Notes: generated by a model not told the origin, from the sequence alone. Positions 15,750-24,104 are shown, counted from the stretch's first letter. The stretch: DNA of 32,220 nucleotides from an uncultured Oscillospiraceae bacterium (GCA_948616425.1 CAPGBJ010000119.1:1-32220), one strand, 5' to 3'. Program-made: numbers and translations.

Positions 15750-18716
15750 TTAGGTGACTTTGTGGTCTGACCGGAGCTTCAGGCGCAGCTGACTTCCGGC
15801 CTGGGCGGAGTCGTCCCGAAAGATGGGTTTGATATAGGTGTCTTTGGGCGTCCCTTTAGGCAGGGGAATCTTTACCTTGAGGGAGCCTTCCACCCGCTGG
15901 GACGGGATGGTGTGCAGCAGCGACGCCGAGGCCCGAAACATAGGCACAGCGCCCACGGCGGACAGTACGTCGATGTCAGGCAGAGTGAACTGTTTCACAT
16001 CCGCCTGAAACTCCAGGGTGACGCAGCGCCCGCCGAAAAAACCACGTGGTGGGGAGATCGCGTAGGTGATGACCGCCCTGGGGGAGCAGTCAAAAACCCG
16101 TTCCGCGCCTGGGGACCACACGCGCTCCCCGCCCTGGTCAAACCAGGCGAAGACAGTGAAGTAGTAGGTCCGCTCCTCCAGAGACTCCAGAAGAAGGGCG
16201 TTTTTGATTTTGTACTGCTGACTGGTGAAATCCTGTCTCACAGCCTCCGGGTCGGTGGGATCGGCCGGGAATCGGTCCAAGCGGTACAGTACGGCGAAGC
16301 CGGAGGAATCCTGGGGGGCGTCCAAGAAGAGGTGAATCCTCCCGTTCACGGGACGGATGTCCTGAATGCGGACCGACGCCCCATTTCCCGCTCGGGCCAG
16401 GGGACCGAAGACGGCAGAACTGGACCTGACAGCCGCCGCCGTGACGTACAGCGTCTCCCAGCCGGGGTCTCGGAACAGTGCGCCCCGCTCCCCTTGCCGC
16501 AGCGTTCCGGACGAGGTCAGGGGGTGGGTTGGAAGGGCCGTCATCTCCTGCTCCAAGGCTGAGAGGGGGACCAGGTCGCCGGCGTGCCACCCCGGCCTCC
16601 GGGAGGAGGCAAAAAGGCGGACCTCTCCCGGCCCCGTGTGCCGCCAAATGGCCTGATACATGCCCTTTTGAGCGGGTTGGACCCGCAGTGTCTCCACCTG
16701 GGCGGACGGGCAGACGGGCGCGGCGGAGAATGTGACCCCTGCCGTCTCCCGCTTTCTCCTGCCGATAGGGTAGGACAGGGCGATGCGGAATCGCTGCTCC
16801 TCGCCGTTGGTTAGGCCGGTGAGCAAAAAGCTCTCCGCCTGGATGGAGGCGTGGTGCCTCTCCCCTCCCGGGCCGGCGAGGTACAGCTCCGCTGTCGCGC
16901 TGTGTGGCAGCTTTTCCCAGGACAGCCGCAGGGAGCCGTCCCCCGGGGTGACAGAGACCTCCCCGATCTCGAAGAGGTTCACCACCTCTTGGCACCCCTC
17001 CGCCGCACCGGAAGAGAGGACGCCGTCCCGCTGAAGAAAGACGTTATACCAGTAGGTGACCCCCGGTTCAATGTCCCTGTCCCAGTAGGAGGACGCATTG
17101 CCCTGGAAGATCTCCTTTCCGTCGATGCGGTTTTGAACCGGGCCCGCATGGCTGCGCACCACGATGCAGCGCGCCGCCCTTCCGCCAGAGGGGACAGCCC
17201 AGCTTAACGCGTTCCCTCTGGCGCGGGGGTCGGCTTTTACAGAAAATCCCGCCGGAGGGGCGGGAGGATATTTTGCCCTCAGTTCCTGGATGCCCGGGTA
17301 GTCTGTGCACAGCGCGGCGGCCTGGGCGCACAGGGTCAGAACCTCGTCCTCCCGGCTGGAGCGGTTGGCCTGGAGAAACAGGGCCTGGGCGGCGTCAATG
17401 GCTGCAGACATTTTCTGTTCCAGCGCCGGGTCTGAGTATGCGGGAAATCGGCTGCGGATCACGTTGTACTGCTGCCGCGCCTCCAGATAGCGTCTGGACT
17501 CCACGGCCTCCCGCAGCGTTTCGGTTCCCGCCCGCTGCCGGTACTCGGACAGGCGGGACTGTAGAGGTGGAGTCAACTTGTTGTGCGGCCACAGCCGGTC
17601 TGCATCGGCCAGATGGCCTGCGGCGGTCTGAAAGTCTAAGGATTCGATGGCCTGCTCTGCCAGACCGCACAGGGCTATGGCCCGATCCATGTGTTCCAGC
17701 TTGAAGCCACAGCGGCTGCACACCGCCGCGCTGGCATCGCAGCGCCGCCCGCAGGATGGACAGATGATGAACAGGGGCCTGCCGCATTTGGCGCAGTTGA
17801 CGCTCCCGGCCGGATTTTCCGCGCCGCACTGGCCGCAGGCCACCTTGTCCCCCGGCAGGGTATAGCCCATATAGGCGCAGTAGTTGCTGATGTAGATGGA
17901 TGCGTCAGAGACGCTGATCTGACAGTGTCGGACGGCCATGTCGATCAGCCCTTCTTTCATCCTCAAGCTGATTTCCATATGATTGCTCAGCGCAAGCTCG
18001 TCCACCGCGTCGTTGATTTGGGTATGCCTCGTCAGGCTGACATAGTTGTCATATTTACGCTTGCTGATGGAATCCTTGAAGATCACCTCGCACAGGCCGC
18101 ACAGCTCCTTGCTCGCATTGTCCATCCCCGTCTGGTTTCCCTTGGCCTGAATCCTGTTCTGCATTGCGACTGCCGCCTTGCGCAGCTGGTCGACGGAGGC
18201 GGTGTGGGGGAGGTCCAGAAAGTGGTAGAGGGTCCTGCCTGGCGTGTCCAGCTGCTGGAGAAACCGCCTCACCCGGTCCGACTTGCTCTTGTCCAGAATG
18301 TCGGTGAGGTCAAGCTCCTGGCTCTTTTTCGGTCCAAACAGCCGTGTTATCTCGTCCTGTGTGAAACCAAAGGGGCCAAACAGTTTTAATATCTGTTGCA
18401 GGTCCTCCTGTGACAGCGTATCCCCTTTCGTCCGATAGAGCGACAATTTTTGTTCCAACTGCGCCTGCTTGCTCCCCTTGATGGCCTTGGCCTCTCTTGC
18501 CGCTTTTTCCCGGGAGGCGGACTCCAGCATGACCGCCCGGATATCACGAAGGTGGGCCAGGTATTCGCTGGCCTTGGCCTGTATGACAGCGTCAGTGCTG
18601 GAATTCAGCTGGTCGGACCATTGATTTTTCTTTTGCTTAATCGCCGCTTCGATCTTTGACTCATCCGTCTCAGGCGGATCAAAGGGCAGCCCCAATAGAA
18701 GAAAATAGTTTTCCAT
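15750..18716 (-). CDS. Large protein with two J-like domains, zinc ribbons and FN3-like domains
   Basis: This 988-residue protein is encoded between the Hsp70 and GAP1 genes. Residues 1-70 look like a J domain (YFLLLGLPFDPP, then an amphipathic helix), but the HPD site reads SDQ. A second J-like unit (about 157-225) opens YHFLDLPHTASVDQLRKA and ends RKYDNYV, also without HPD. Four CxxC pairs at about 292-341 form a double zinc ribbon. A helical, TPR-like stretch (about 345-475) follows, and then several FN3-like beta domains starting near residue 480 (PPAPPAGFSV). No signal peptide or TM is visible, so it is probably a cytosolic scaffold that docks Hsp70. The start at ATG 18716 follows a purine-rich GGAGAGGGGGGG tract. 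Confidence 0.65.
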   Translation of the reverse strand: MENYFLLLGLPFDPPETDESKIEAAIKQKKNQWSDQLNSSTDAVIQAKASEYLAHLRDIRAVMLESASREKAAREAKAIKGSKQAQLEQKLSLYRTKGDTLSQEDLQQILKLFGPFGFTQDEITRLFGPKKSQELDLTDILDKSKSDRVRRFLQQLDTPGRTLYHFLDLPHTASVDQLRKAAVAMQNRIQAKGNQTGMDNASKELCGLCEVIFKDSISKRKYDNYVSLTRHTQINDAVDELALSNHMEISLRMKEGLIDMAVRHCQISVSDASIYISNYCAYMGYTLPGDKVACGQCGAENPAGSVNCAKCGRPLFIICPSCGRRCDASAAVCSRCGFKLEHMDRAIALCGLAEQAIESLDFQTAAGHLADADRLWPHNKLTPPLQSRLSEYRQRAGTETLREAVESRRYLEARQQYNVIRSRFPAYSDPALEQKMSAAIDAAQALFLQANRSSREDEVLTLCAQAAALCTDYPGIQELRAKYPPAPPAGFSVKADPRARGNALSWAVPSGGRAARCIVVRSHAGPVQNRIDGKEIFQGNASSYWDRDIEPGVTYWYNVFLQRDGVLSSGAAEGCQEVVNLFEIGEVSVTPGDGSLRLSWEKLPHSATAELYLAGPGGERHHASIQAESFLLTGLTNGEEQRFRIALSYPIGRRKRETAGVTFSAAPVCPSAQVETLRVQPAQKGMYQAIWRHTGPGEVRLFASSRRPGWHAGDLVPLSALEQEMTALPTHPLTSSGTLRQGERGALFRDPGWETLYVTAAAVRSSSAVFGPLARAGNGASVRIQDIRPVNGRIHLFLDAPQDSSGFAVLYRLDRFPADPTDPEAVRQDFTSQQYKIKNALLLESLEERTYYFTVFAWFDQGGERVWSPGAERVFDCSPRAVITYAISPPRGFFGGRCVTLEFQADVKQFTLPDIDVLSAVGAVPMFRASASLLHTIPSQRVEGSLKVKIPLPKGTPKDTYIKPIFRDDSAQAGSQLRLKLRSDHKVT

Positions 18717-18771
18717 CCTGTCCCCCCCCTCTCCTGTGATCTTAACCCGTGTTTCTCCCCAATCGCAATCG

Positions 18772-18803
18772 TCCCATTCCTGCCCGATTGGACAGGAATG
18801 GGA
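18772..18803 (-). promoter_or_regulatory. Intercistronic hairpin between the Hsp70 gene and the J-like gene
   Basis: TCCCATTCCTG at 18772-18782 pairs exactly with 18793-18803 over a 10-base loop, inside the 105-base gap. The run of seven T lies on the + strand side (18804-18810), so in the operon's direction it comes before the stem as A residues. It is therefore unlikely to stop operon transcription fully. It may mark an mRNA processing or stability point that sets grpE-hsp70 expression apart from the three larger genes. Confidence 0.5.
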
Positions 18804-18821
18804 TTTTTTTGTGAAAACAGC

Positions 18822-20498
18822 TCAATTTACATTGGACCGCATGCTGCGGTCGATGGCCTCGTTTAACTCCTTCTCCGTGAGAGCGTCTGTCGTCTGGAAC
18901 TCCGCCTCAACCTCTCGTCCGTCCTGCATCTCTTTGGCGTGCAGGTGGAGCAATCCGGACTCGTCCAACTGGAATGTGACCTTGATCTCTGTGTCCTGCG
19001 TGACCCCTTCGGGCAGGGTGAGGACCGCGAAGCCGACGTCCTTTCCAAGATCTGTATCAACAATCGTGTCAAAAGCGAGACTCTCCTTGACGTTAAGCCG
19101 GACGGCGCGCTGGTTATCCTCCCGGGGGTAAAAGGTGCTGCTTCCAGTGGCGGGGAGCTCTGCGTTGCGGAGGATGATATGGAAGAGCCGCAGCTGGTCG
19201 CTGCTGTCGTACGCCTCGGTGCCGAAGCTGCGGCTGGAGACGTTGATAATCTTCACATCGGCGCCGGGTAGCCGCCCGCCGCGCATCGGCACCTTGGCCT
19301 TCTGGGCCTCTTTTTGCAGGTCCATCGTCCCGCTGTCCACCTGGTCACGGACTTCCTCTGTGCTCATGCCCGTGTTCTTGGCAATTTCTTCCAGCAAAAT
19401 GTTGTACTCGCTCATCTTATTGGCATAGATGGCCGCGCCCTTTGCCACGGACTCCGCCGGGTCAAAAATGCTGGTCGCAATACCGAATTCCGCCTCCACC
19501 AGCTTCATGACCTGGGGCATCCTGGATGAACCGCCCACCAGCAGGATGTTGCTGACATCTTTTTGAGAAAAGCCCTTCTTTTCCGCCTCTTTGAACATGT
19601 CCTTTGTCAAGCCAATGGTGCGGGCGAGCAAGTCCTCCGTCAGCTCGTCGAACTTCTGCCGTGTCAGCTCCACATGCACCCGCTCACCCATATAGTTGCA
19701 GGTGATGGGGGCCTTCTCTTTTGAACTGAGGAGCTTCTTTGCCTTTTCAACAGCTAGGCTCAGCTCTTGCCGGGTCTCAATGTCGTCGAGAATGTTGACG
19801 GATGTTTTGCTGCTGATTCGATACTGTTCGGCCACATAGTCCATGATCCGTACGTCCCAATCACGGCCGCCCAAGTTGCGGTCGCCACCGGTGCAGATGA
19901 CTCTGATTTCTCCGGGCTGGATGTGGATCATTGTAATGTCGAAGGTGCCGCCGCCCAAGTCGTACACCAGCACCGTCCTGGTCTGGTTGTCGTCGGTGAC
20001 GCCGTAGGTGATAGCGGCGGCAGTGGGTTCGTTGATGATGGACATGACGTTCAGCCCGGCGATCACGCCGGCGGCTTTTGTGGCATCCCGCTCCGCCACG
20101 CCGAAATAGGCCGGACAGGTGATGACCACATCATGGATGTGCTCGTCATCGGCCAGCTTATTTTCACTGCGCAGGGTGTTCTCCGCGTCCTGGACCACCT
20201 TTTTCAGGATATAGGAGGAGATATCCTCCGGCTTCATGTCGATGCCGTTCAGTTCCAGACTGAAGCCGCACTCGCCGATGTTGCGCTTGATAAAGCTGAC
20301 CACCTGCTTGGGATACATTGTGGAGCACTCTTTCGCGGCAGAACCGACAGTCACTTCCTCGGCGCTTTCAAAATACACCACAGAAGGTGTCGTCAAATCC
20401 CCCTCTGCGTTTTTCAGGACCACCGGTTTTCCAAATTCGTCCATGTAGGCGATGCAGGAGTATGTTGTGCCGAGGTCGATGCCAAATACCTTTCCCAT
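18822..20498 (-). CDS. Hsp70/DnaK-family chaperone, lidless, with unusual linker
   Basis: The protein has 558 residues, shorter than housekeeping DnaK (about 610-640). The nucleotide-binding domain is complete: GIDLGTTYS at residues 6-14, VYDLGGGTFD near 177 and LVGGSSRMPQV near 325. The usual DVLLLD-type linker is missing. In its place is an insert of about 50 residues (360-411, with GMSTEEVRDQVDSG) before the beta substrate domain, which starts VKIINVSSRSFGTEAY. The protein stops soon after the beta domain, so the helical lid is absent. The start at ATG 20498 matches the family N-terminus; an upstream in-frame GTG/ATG region adds eight unrelated residues. Pairing with a GrpE-like and a J-like gene shows a dedicated chaperone set. 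Confidence 0.9.
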   Translation of the reverse strand: MGKVFGIDLGTTYSCIAYMDEFGKPVVLKNAEGDLTTPSVVYFESAEEVTVGSAAKECSTMYPKQVVSFIKRNIGECGFSLELNGIDMKPEDISSYILKKVVQDAENTLRSENKLADDEHIHDVVITCPAYFGVAERDATKAAGVIAGLNVMSIINEPTAAAITYGVTDDNQTRTVLVYDLGGGTFDITMIHIQPGEIRVICTGGDRNLGGRDWDVRIMDYVAEQYRISSKTSVNILDDIETRQELSLAVEKAKKLLSSKEKAPITCNYMGERVHVELTRQKFDELTEDLLARTIGLTKDMFKEAEKKGFSQKDVSNILLVGGSSRMPQVMKLVEAEFGIATSIFDPAESVAKGAAIYANKMSEYNILLEEIAKNTGMSTEEVRDQVDSGTMDLQKEAQKAKVPMRGGRLPGADVKIINVSSRSFGTEAYDSSDQLRLFHIILRNAELPATGSSTFYPREDNQRAVRLNVKESLAFDTIVDTDLGKDVGFAVLTLPEGVTQDTEIKVTFQLDESGLLHLHAKEMQDGREVEAEFQTTDALTEKELNEAIDRSMRSNVN

Positions 20499-20549
20499 GT
20501 GTATCGTCGTCCTTTCCCACATATGTCGTTGATTCCAGGCCGCTGCGTG

Positions 20550-21146
20550 TTACCCTGGCGAATATTTGTAGATTTTGATCCGTTCAGGACGGATGACCTT
20601 TCCATTTTTTTCATAGCCGTCCGCTACGCGCACAGCCACCAGATTATCTCTGTCCTGCTGGTCTGTCTCCACGGTCTGAACAATCTTTTGCCGACGCACA
20701 TCGACCTGCGCGCCTGCCACCTGGTAGGGCTCGATGCTCTGCCGGTATAAAATGTCGTCCAAATCCTCCGCGATTCCCTCTATGACACGCAGCAGGCGCC
20801 TGTAGTTGTCCTCCGAGGGCTCCTTTTCCTCATAGAGACGTAAGGAGCGTTTGGTAGAGTCTGCCATCTGTATGATATCCAGGGCCATTGTCTCCACAAT
20901 CTTATCCAATATTCCGTTCTGATAGCGGATAAGCTCCTGGTGCATCTCATCAAAGAGTGCGTTTTTGTGGGTGTCCACCGCAATTTTTTCCCCGAACTGT
21001 GCCTGAAGTGCCTCTAGAGCCGCTAGAAGCTGATCGAGCTTAGTCTCAACTGGCGCGGTCAGCTTGGTTGTTTCGTTTGGAGTTTCCTCCTCAAATTCTG
21101 CGGTGTTTTCCTCCAATGGGTTGACGCCGCCTTCCAGTTCCGACAT
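20550..21146 (-). CDS. GrpE-like nucleotide exchange factor
   Basis: The protein has 198 residues. An acidic, disordered N-terminus (to about residue 35) precedes a long helical region rich in E, L, Q and D that fits the GrpE coiled coil. The last ~50 residues match the GrpE beta head in pattern: VDVRRQKIVQTVET, then DGYEKNGKVIRPERIKIY, which parallels the end of ordinary GrpE. It should release ADP from the partner Hsp70 encoded 51 bases downstream. The start at ATG 21146 follows an AAGGAAGGCGGAG tract. The frame is open 41 codons further upstream to a GTG at 21269, but those residues are not GrpE-like. First gene of the five-gene operon. Confidence 0.8.
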   Translation of the reverse strand: MSELEGGVNPLEENTAEFEEETPNETTKLTAPVETKLDQLLAALEALQAQFGEKIAVDTHKNALFDEMHQELIRYQNGILDKIVETMALDIIQMADSTKRSLRLYEEKEPSEDNYRRLLRVIEGIAEDLDDILYRQSIEPYQVAGAQVDVRRQKIVQTVETDQQDRDNLVAVRVADGYEKNGKVIRPERIKIYKYSPG

Positions 21147-21287
21147 GTCTCCGCCTTCCTTTCCTCGGGCCGTTATGAGCATCTCCTCTTTCACGCCCCG
21201 CCGGTCGTGTGCAGGGCATTTCGCTTGCCCCGGCTTGGCGCCGGCGGCATGAAAAAAACTGCCCTTCACACCTCGCTTTTCCTCAAA

Positions 21288-21303
21288 ACTTTCTCGTGAA
21301 AGT
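21288..21303 (-). promoter_or_regulatory. Operator-like inverted repeat at the operon's transcription start
   Basis: ACTTTC at 21288-21293 and GAAAGT at 21298-21303 are an exact inverted repeat with a 4-base centre. It begins 9 bases downstream of the -10 box, over the expected transcription start, a classic position for a repressor. It is not the CIRCE element of HrcA. The regulator is unknown. Confidence 0.4.
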
Positions 21304-21311
21304 GTAGAACA

Positions 21312-21340
21312 ATTATAATGGAAGGGTAAGACGTTGTCAA
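21312..21340 (-). promoter_or_regulatory. Perfect-consensus sigma-A promoter of the chaperone/GTPase operon
   Basis: On the minus strand TTGACA (21335-21340) and TATAAT (21312-21317) are both perfect and 17 bases apart. The leader to grpE is about 160 bases. A promoter this strong implies high basal expression or tight repression by a bound factor. Confidence 0.85.
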
Positions 21341-21365
21341 TACCGGGACAAGGGGATTTCCAGGG

Positions 21366-21401
21366 AAAAGGCCGCAGGACAGTACAGTCCTGCGGCCTTT
21401 T
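21366..21401 (-). terminator. Bidirectional intrinsic terminator downstream of the IclR gene
   Basis: AAAAGGCCGCAGGAC pairs exactly with GTCCTGCGGCCTTTT across the loop AGTACA. The A/T ends give a U tract in both directions. It stops the IclR transcript about 120 bases past its stop codon, just before the chaperone operon's -35 box. Between it and the IclR stop (21402-21520) I see nothing further. Confidence 0.85.
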
Positions 21402-21520
21402 CGGCGCGGTGTGTGATTCGAACTACGTGGTACGGCTTTGGCCTGTTATATGCGCGGCGCTCCCGGGCCGTGATGAGCTGGGGACAGCATCAATGGACAG
21501 GCGGAGGAGATCGGCCCTTT

Positions 21521-22315
21521 TTAGTTCTGTTCATACCCCAGCCGCTCCGAAATGGTGGTGGTCACCTTCTGCAGCATGGGGACAATTTCCCGGTCAATTC
21601 GGTCTCTTGTCAAGGCGGACACATCGCCAAACACGCTGAGTGCGGCAATTGCGCTGCCGGAGTAATGGTACAGCGGGGAGGATACGCAGCGCAAACCCAA
21701 CTCACACTCCTGGTCGTCAATTCCAATTTTGGTCTGTCTGACCTGCTCCAGCTCCTCCATAAGCTTGTCCTGGGTCACAATGGTAAAGTCTGTGTATTTG
21801 GTCAGAGCGTGAGAGGACAGAAATTCCATTAACATTGCCTGGGGATATTGGGACAGCAGGACCTTTCCGGAGCCGGTCGCGTGCATAGGGGCGCGCTTAC
21901 CAATGCGCTGCAAGGTGTGCTGAAAAGTGGCTGCCGTATCCACACAGTCCAGATACACGCACTCAAAGTCCTGCTCGATAACCAGACAGACCCCAAGATT
22001 TAGCTGGTTTACCAAGTCTGTGATAAAAGGGGCGGTGATACTCCTCAGACCCAGGTGGGAGTTGAGATTTTCGCTCAAACGGCAAATTTTCCACGTCAGG
22101 GCGTAGCGGGAGGTGGCCTCCTCCTGATAGATATAGTTGGAACATTGCAGAGCGTTCAAATACCGGAGTACAGTGGACTGAGACATTCCAACCTGCGTGC
22201 TGAGGTCCTGAAGACGGATGGGCAGGCGCTGCCGGGCCAAGCATTCTAGGATTTGCAGCAACTTGTCGGAGGATTGATTGGCGTTTTCGCTTCCGGTATG
22301 GGTTCCAGTTCCCAT
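21521..22315 (-). CDS. IclR-family transcriptional regulator
   Basis: The protein has 264 residues, normal for the family. A winged helix-turn-helix lies at about 16-70 (DLSTQVGMSQSTVLRYLNAL is the recognition part), followed by the IclR effector-binding domain with the typical HATGSGKVLLS and DDQECELGLRC segments. It is divergent from the aldehyde dehydrogenase/transporter operon across 268 bases and most likely controls that operon and itself in response to the transported acid or a breakdown product. The start at ATG 22315 follows AAGGAGAGGG. Whether it activates or represses cannot be told from the sequence. Confidence 0.9.
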   Translation of the reverse strand: MGTGTHTGSENANQSSDKLLQILECLARQRLPIRLQDLSTQVGMSQSTVLRYLNALQCSNYIYQEEATSRYALTWKICRLSENLNSHLGLRSITAPFITDLVNQLNLGVCLVIEQDFECVYLDCVDTAATFQHTLQRIGKRAPMHATGSGKVLLSQYPQAMLMEFLSSHALTKYTDFTIVTQDKLMEELEQVRQTKIGIDDQECELGLRCVSSPLYHYSGSAIAALSVFGDVSALTRDRIDREIVPMLQKVTTTISERLGYEQN

Positions 22316-22369
22316 ATAATTCCCTCTCCTTGCTCATAGAGCTGCGCTCTAATTGATAATTATTTCCTT

Positions 22370-22398
22370 ATTATACTATATATGGCAACAAAAATCAA
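22370..22398 (-). promoter_or_regulatory. Promoter of the IclR regulator gene
   Basis: Minus-strand TTGATT (22393-22398) and TATAAT (22370-22375) with a 17-base spacer. Its -35 hexamer is identical to that of the opposing promoter. Confidence 0.65.
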
Positions 22399-22465
22399 TT
22401 TTTTAAAATTTAATTTACAATAATGAAATTAAGGACGTATAGACGAAATCGGAAATGAGAAGTAT

Positions 22466-22495
22466 ATTTCGAAATTTTATTTCTAAATATGAAAT
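22466..22495. promoter_or_regulatory. Cluster of ATTTC/GAAAT half-sites, probable IclR operator
   Basis: Four half-sites alternate without a break: ATTTC (22466-22470), GAAAT (22471-22475), ATTTC (22479-22483) and GAAAT (22491-22495). They make overlapping palindromes such as GAAATTTTATTTC. A further GAAAT is at 22445-22449. IclR-family operators are often GAAA/TTTC palindromes. The cluster ends 6 bases before the -35 box of the operon promoter. Confidence 0.55.
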
Positions 22496-22501
22496 TTAAT
22501 A

Positions 22502-22530
22502 TTGATTTTTGGACTTAGATGTGGTATAAC
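22502..22530 (+). promoter_or_regulatory. Promoter of the aldehyde dehydrogenase/TctCBA operon
   Basis: TTGATT (22502-22507) and TATAAC (22525-22530) are 17 bases apart. Transcription should start near 22537, about 47 bases before the first start codon. Confidence 0.7.
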
Positions 22531-22583
22531 GAAAATGTAGTTAGTCAAGTTACATAGAATCAAGCCGAAGGAGGTCCGTTTTT

Positions 22584-24104
22584 ATGAGCGGAGTTGTCAA
22601 AAAGAAGTACTGTGTAGACGGTGTCTGGAGGGAGTCCCAGACAAAGACCTGGATGCCGGTTACAGATTCCAGTACGGGCGAGGTCATCGCCGAGGTGCCC
22701 TGCTGCACCGCCCAGGAGGTCGAATCCGCGATTGCCTCTGCTCAGGCGGCGTTTCCCGCATGGTCGCAAAAATCCCTCAGTGCGCGTACGCAGATGCTGT
22801 TTAAGTGGAGAACGGTCTTGATGGAACACCTGGAGGAGCTGACGCTGCTTTGCTCCAAGGAGCTGGGCAAGACTCTGGACGAGGCCAGGGGAGACGTGCT
22901 GAAGGCGATTGAACCTACCGAGTTTGCCTGTAGTCTGCCCTCAGTCATCCAGGGGAGCGCGGCCTTACAGGTGACCACCGGGTTCGACACCGCGTCCTAT
23001 CGGATGCCGCTGGGGGTTGTGGCGGGCATTGTACCCTTTAATTTTCCGGCTATGATCCCCTGGGGATGGATGGTGCCCCTGGCCATTGCGGCCGGAAATA
23101 CCGTGGTGCTGAAGGCGGCCAGCCTGACGCCGCTGACCTCAATGCGGATTTTGGAGCTGTTTTATGAGGAGGGCGGCTTTCCTGCCGGAGTGGTCAACCT
23201 GGTGACCTGCAGCCGAAATGAGGCGGAAATTTTCCTGAACGATCCCCGGGTAAAGGCGGTCACCTTTGTCGGCACCACTGGGGTGGGCAAACATATCTAC
23301 TCGGTGGCCTCCGCCAACGGCAAGCGGGTCCAGGCCCAGTGTGAGGCAAAAAATCACGCGCTGGTTCTGGAAGACGCCGACCTGGAGAGTGCAACCAACG
23401 CAATTATCAATTCTACCTATGGCTGCGCGGGTATGCGCTGTATGGCGCTGCCGGTGGTGGTGGTTCAGGAGAGCATTGCAGACCAATTTGTAGCACTGCT
23501 GACCCAGAAGGCCAAGGCGCTGAAGGTGGGCTGCGCCTATGATCCCCAAACTAAGCTTGGACCGGTGGTTTCGGCGGCCCACCAGAAGAAGGTGTGCGAC
23601 TGGATTGAAAAGGGCGTGGATGAGGGCGCTCAACTGGTGTTGGATGGCCGTGGTATCAAGGTTCCCGGCTATGAGAATGGCTATTTTGTGGGACCAACCA
23701 TTTTTGACCATGTCAAATCGGGTATGTCGGTGGGGGATCGGGAAATTTTTGGCCCCGTAACGCTGATTAAGCGGGTTCGAACCTTTGAAGAGGGCCTGGC
23801 GCTGATGAATGGCAATCCCTTTGCCAACGGCTCTGTCATCTTCACCCAGAGCGGCTACTATGCCCGCCAGTTTGAACTGCTGACCGACGGCGGCATGGTG
23901 GGCATCAATGTGGGCATCCCCGTGCCCACGGCCTATTTCCCCTTCTCGGGAAATAAAGACTCCTTCTTTGGCGATCTGCATGTATTGGGCAAGGACGGAA
24001 TCCGCTTCTATACACGGGCTAAGACGGTCACCAAGCACTGGTACGATGAGAACTCCCGCCACCGGGCGGTCAGCACCTGGGAGGGCACGGTGGAGCGGGA
24101 TTAG
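22584..24104 (+). CDS. mmsA: CoA-acylating (methyl)malonate-semialdehyde dehydrogenase-like
   Basis: The protein has 506 residues of the aldehyde dehydrogenase superfamily. The catalytic cysteine is C286 in GCAGMRCMALP. The usual general-base glutamate region reads CEAKNHALVL, the AKNH form typical of methylmalonate-semialdehyde dehydrogenases (MmsA/IolA), which pass the acyl group to CoA with NAD+ and may release CO2. PFNFPAMIPWGW near residue 152 is also typical of that group. The start at ATG 22584 follows AAGGAGG. As first gene of an operon with an acid transporter and a pyruvate aldolase, it probably oxidises the aldehyde that the aldolase releases. The exact semialdehyde is not known, and the divergence may mean a different one. 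Confidence 0.85.
   Translation: MSGVVKKKYCVDGVWRESQTKTWMPVTDSSTGEVIAEVPCCTAQEVESAIASAQAAFPAWSQKSLSARTQMLFKWRTVLMEHLEELTLLCSKELGKTLDEARGDVLKAIEPTEFACSLPSVIQGSAALQVTTGFDTASYRMPLGVVAGIVPFNFPAMIPWGWMVPLAIAAGNTVVLKAASLTPLTSMRILELFYEEGGFPAGVVNLVTCSRNEAEIFLNDPRVKAVTFVGTTGVGKHIYSVASANGKRVQAQCEAKNHALVLEDADLESATNAIINSTYGCAGMRCMALPVVVVQESIADQFVALLTQKAKALKVGCAYDPQTKLGPVVSAAHQKKVCDWIEKGVDEGAQLVLDGRGIKVPGYENGYFVGPTIFDHVKSGMSVGDREIFGPVTLIKRVRTFEEGLALMNGNPFANGSVIFTQSGYYARQFELLTDGGMVGINVGIPVPTAYFPFSGNKDSFFGDLHVLGKDGIRFYTRAKTVTKHWYDENSRHRAVSTWEGTVERD

Noticed and set aside
21147..21300. A possible CIRCE element before the grpE-like gene.
   Set aside because: The TTAGCACTC/GAGTGCTAA pattern is absent; only the short ACTTTC/GAAAGT repeat is present.
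21413..21435. A tRNA T-arm-like stretch on the minus strand (TTCGAATC).
   Set aside because: The flanking bases do not pair as a T stem, and no anticodon or acceptor arms can be built around it.
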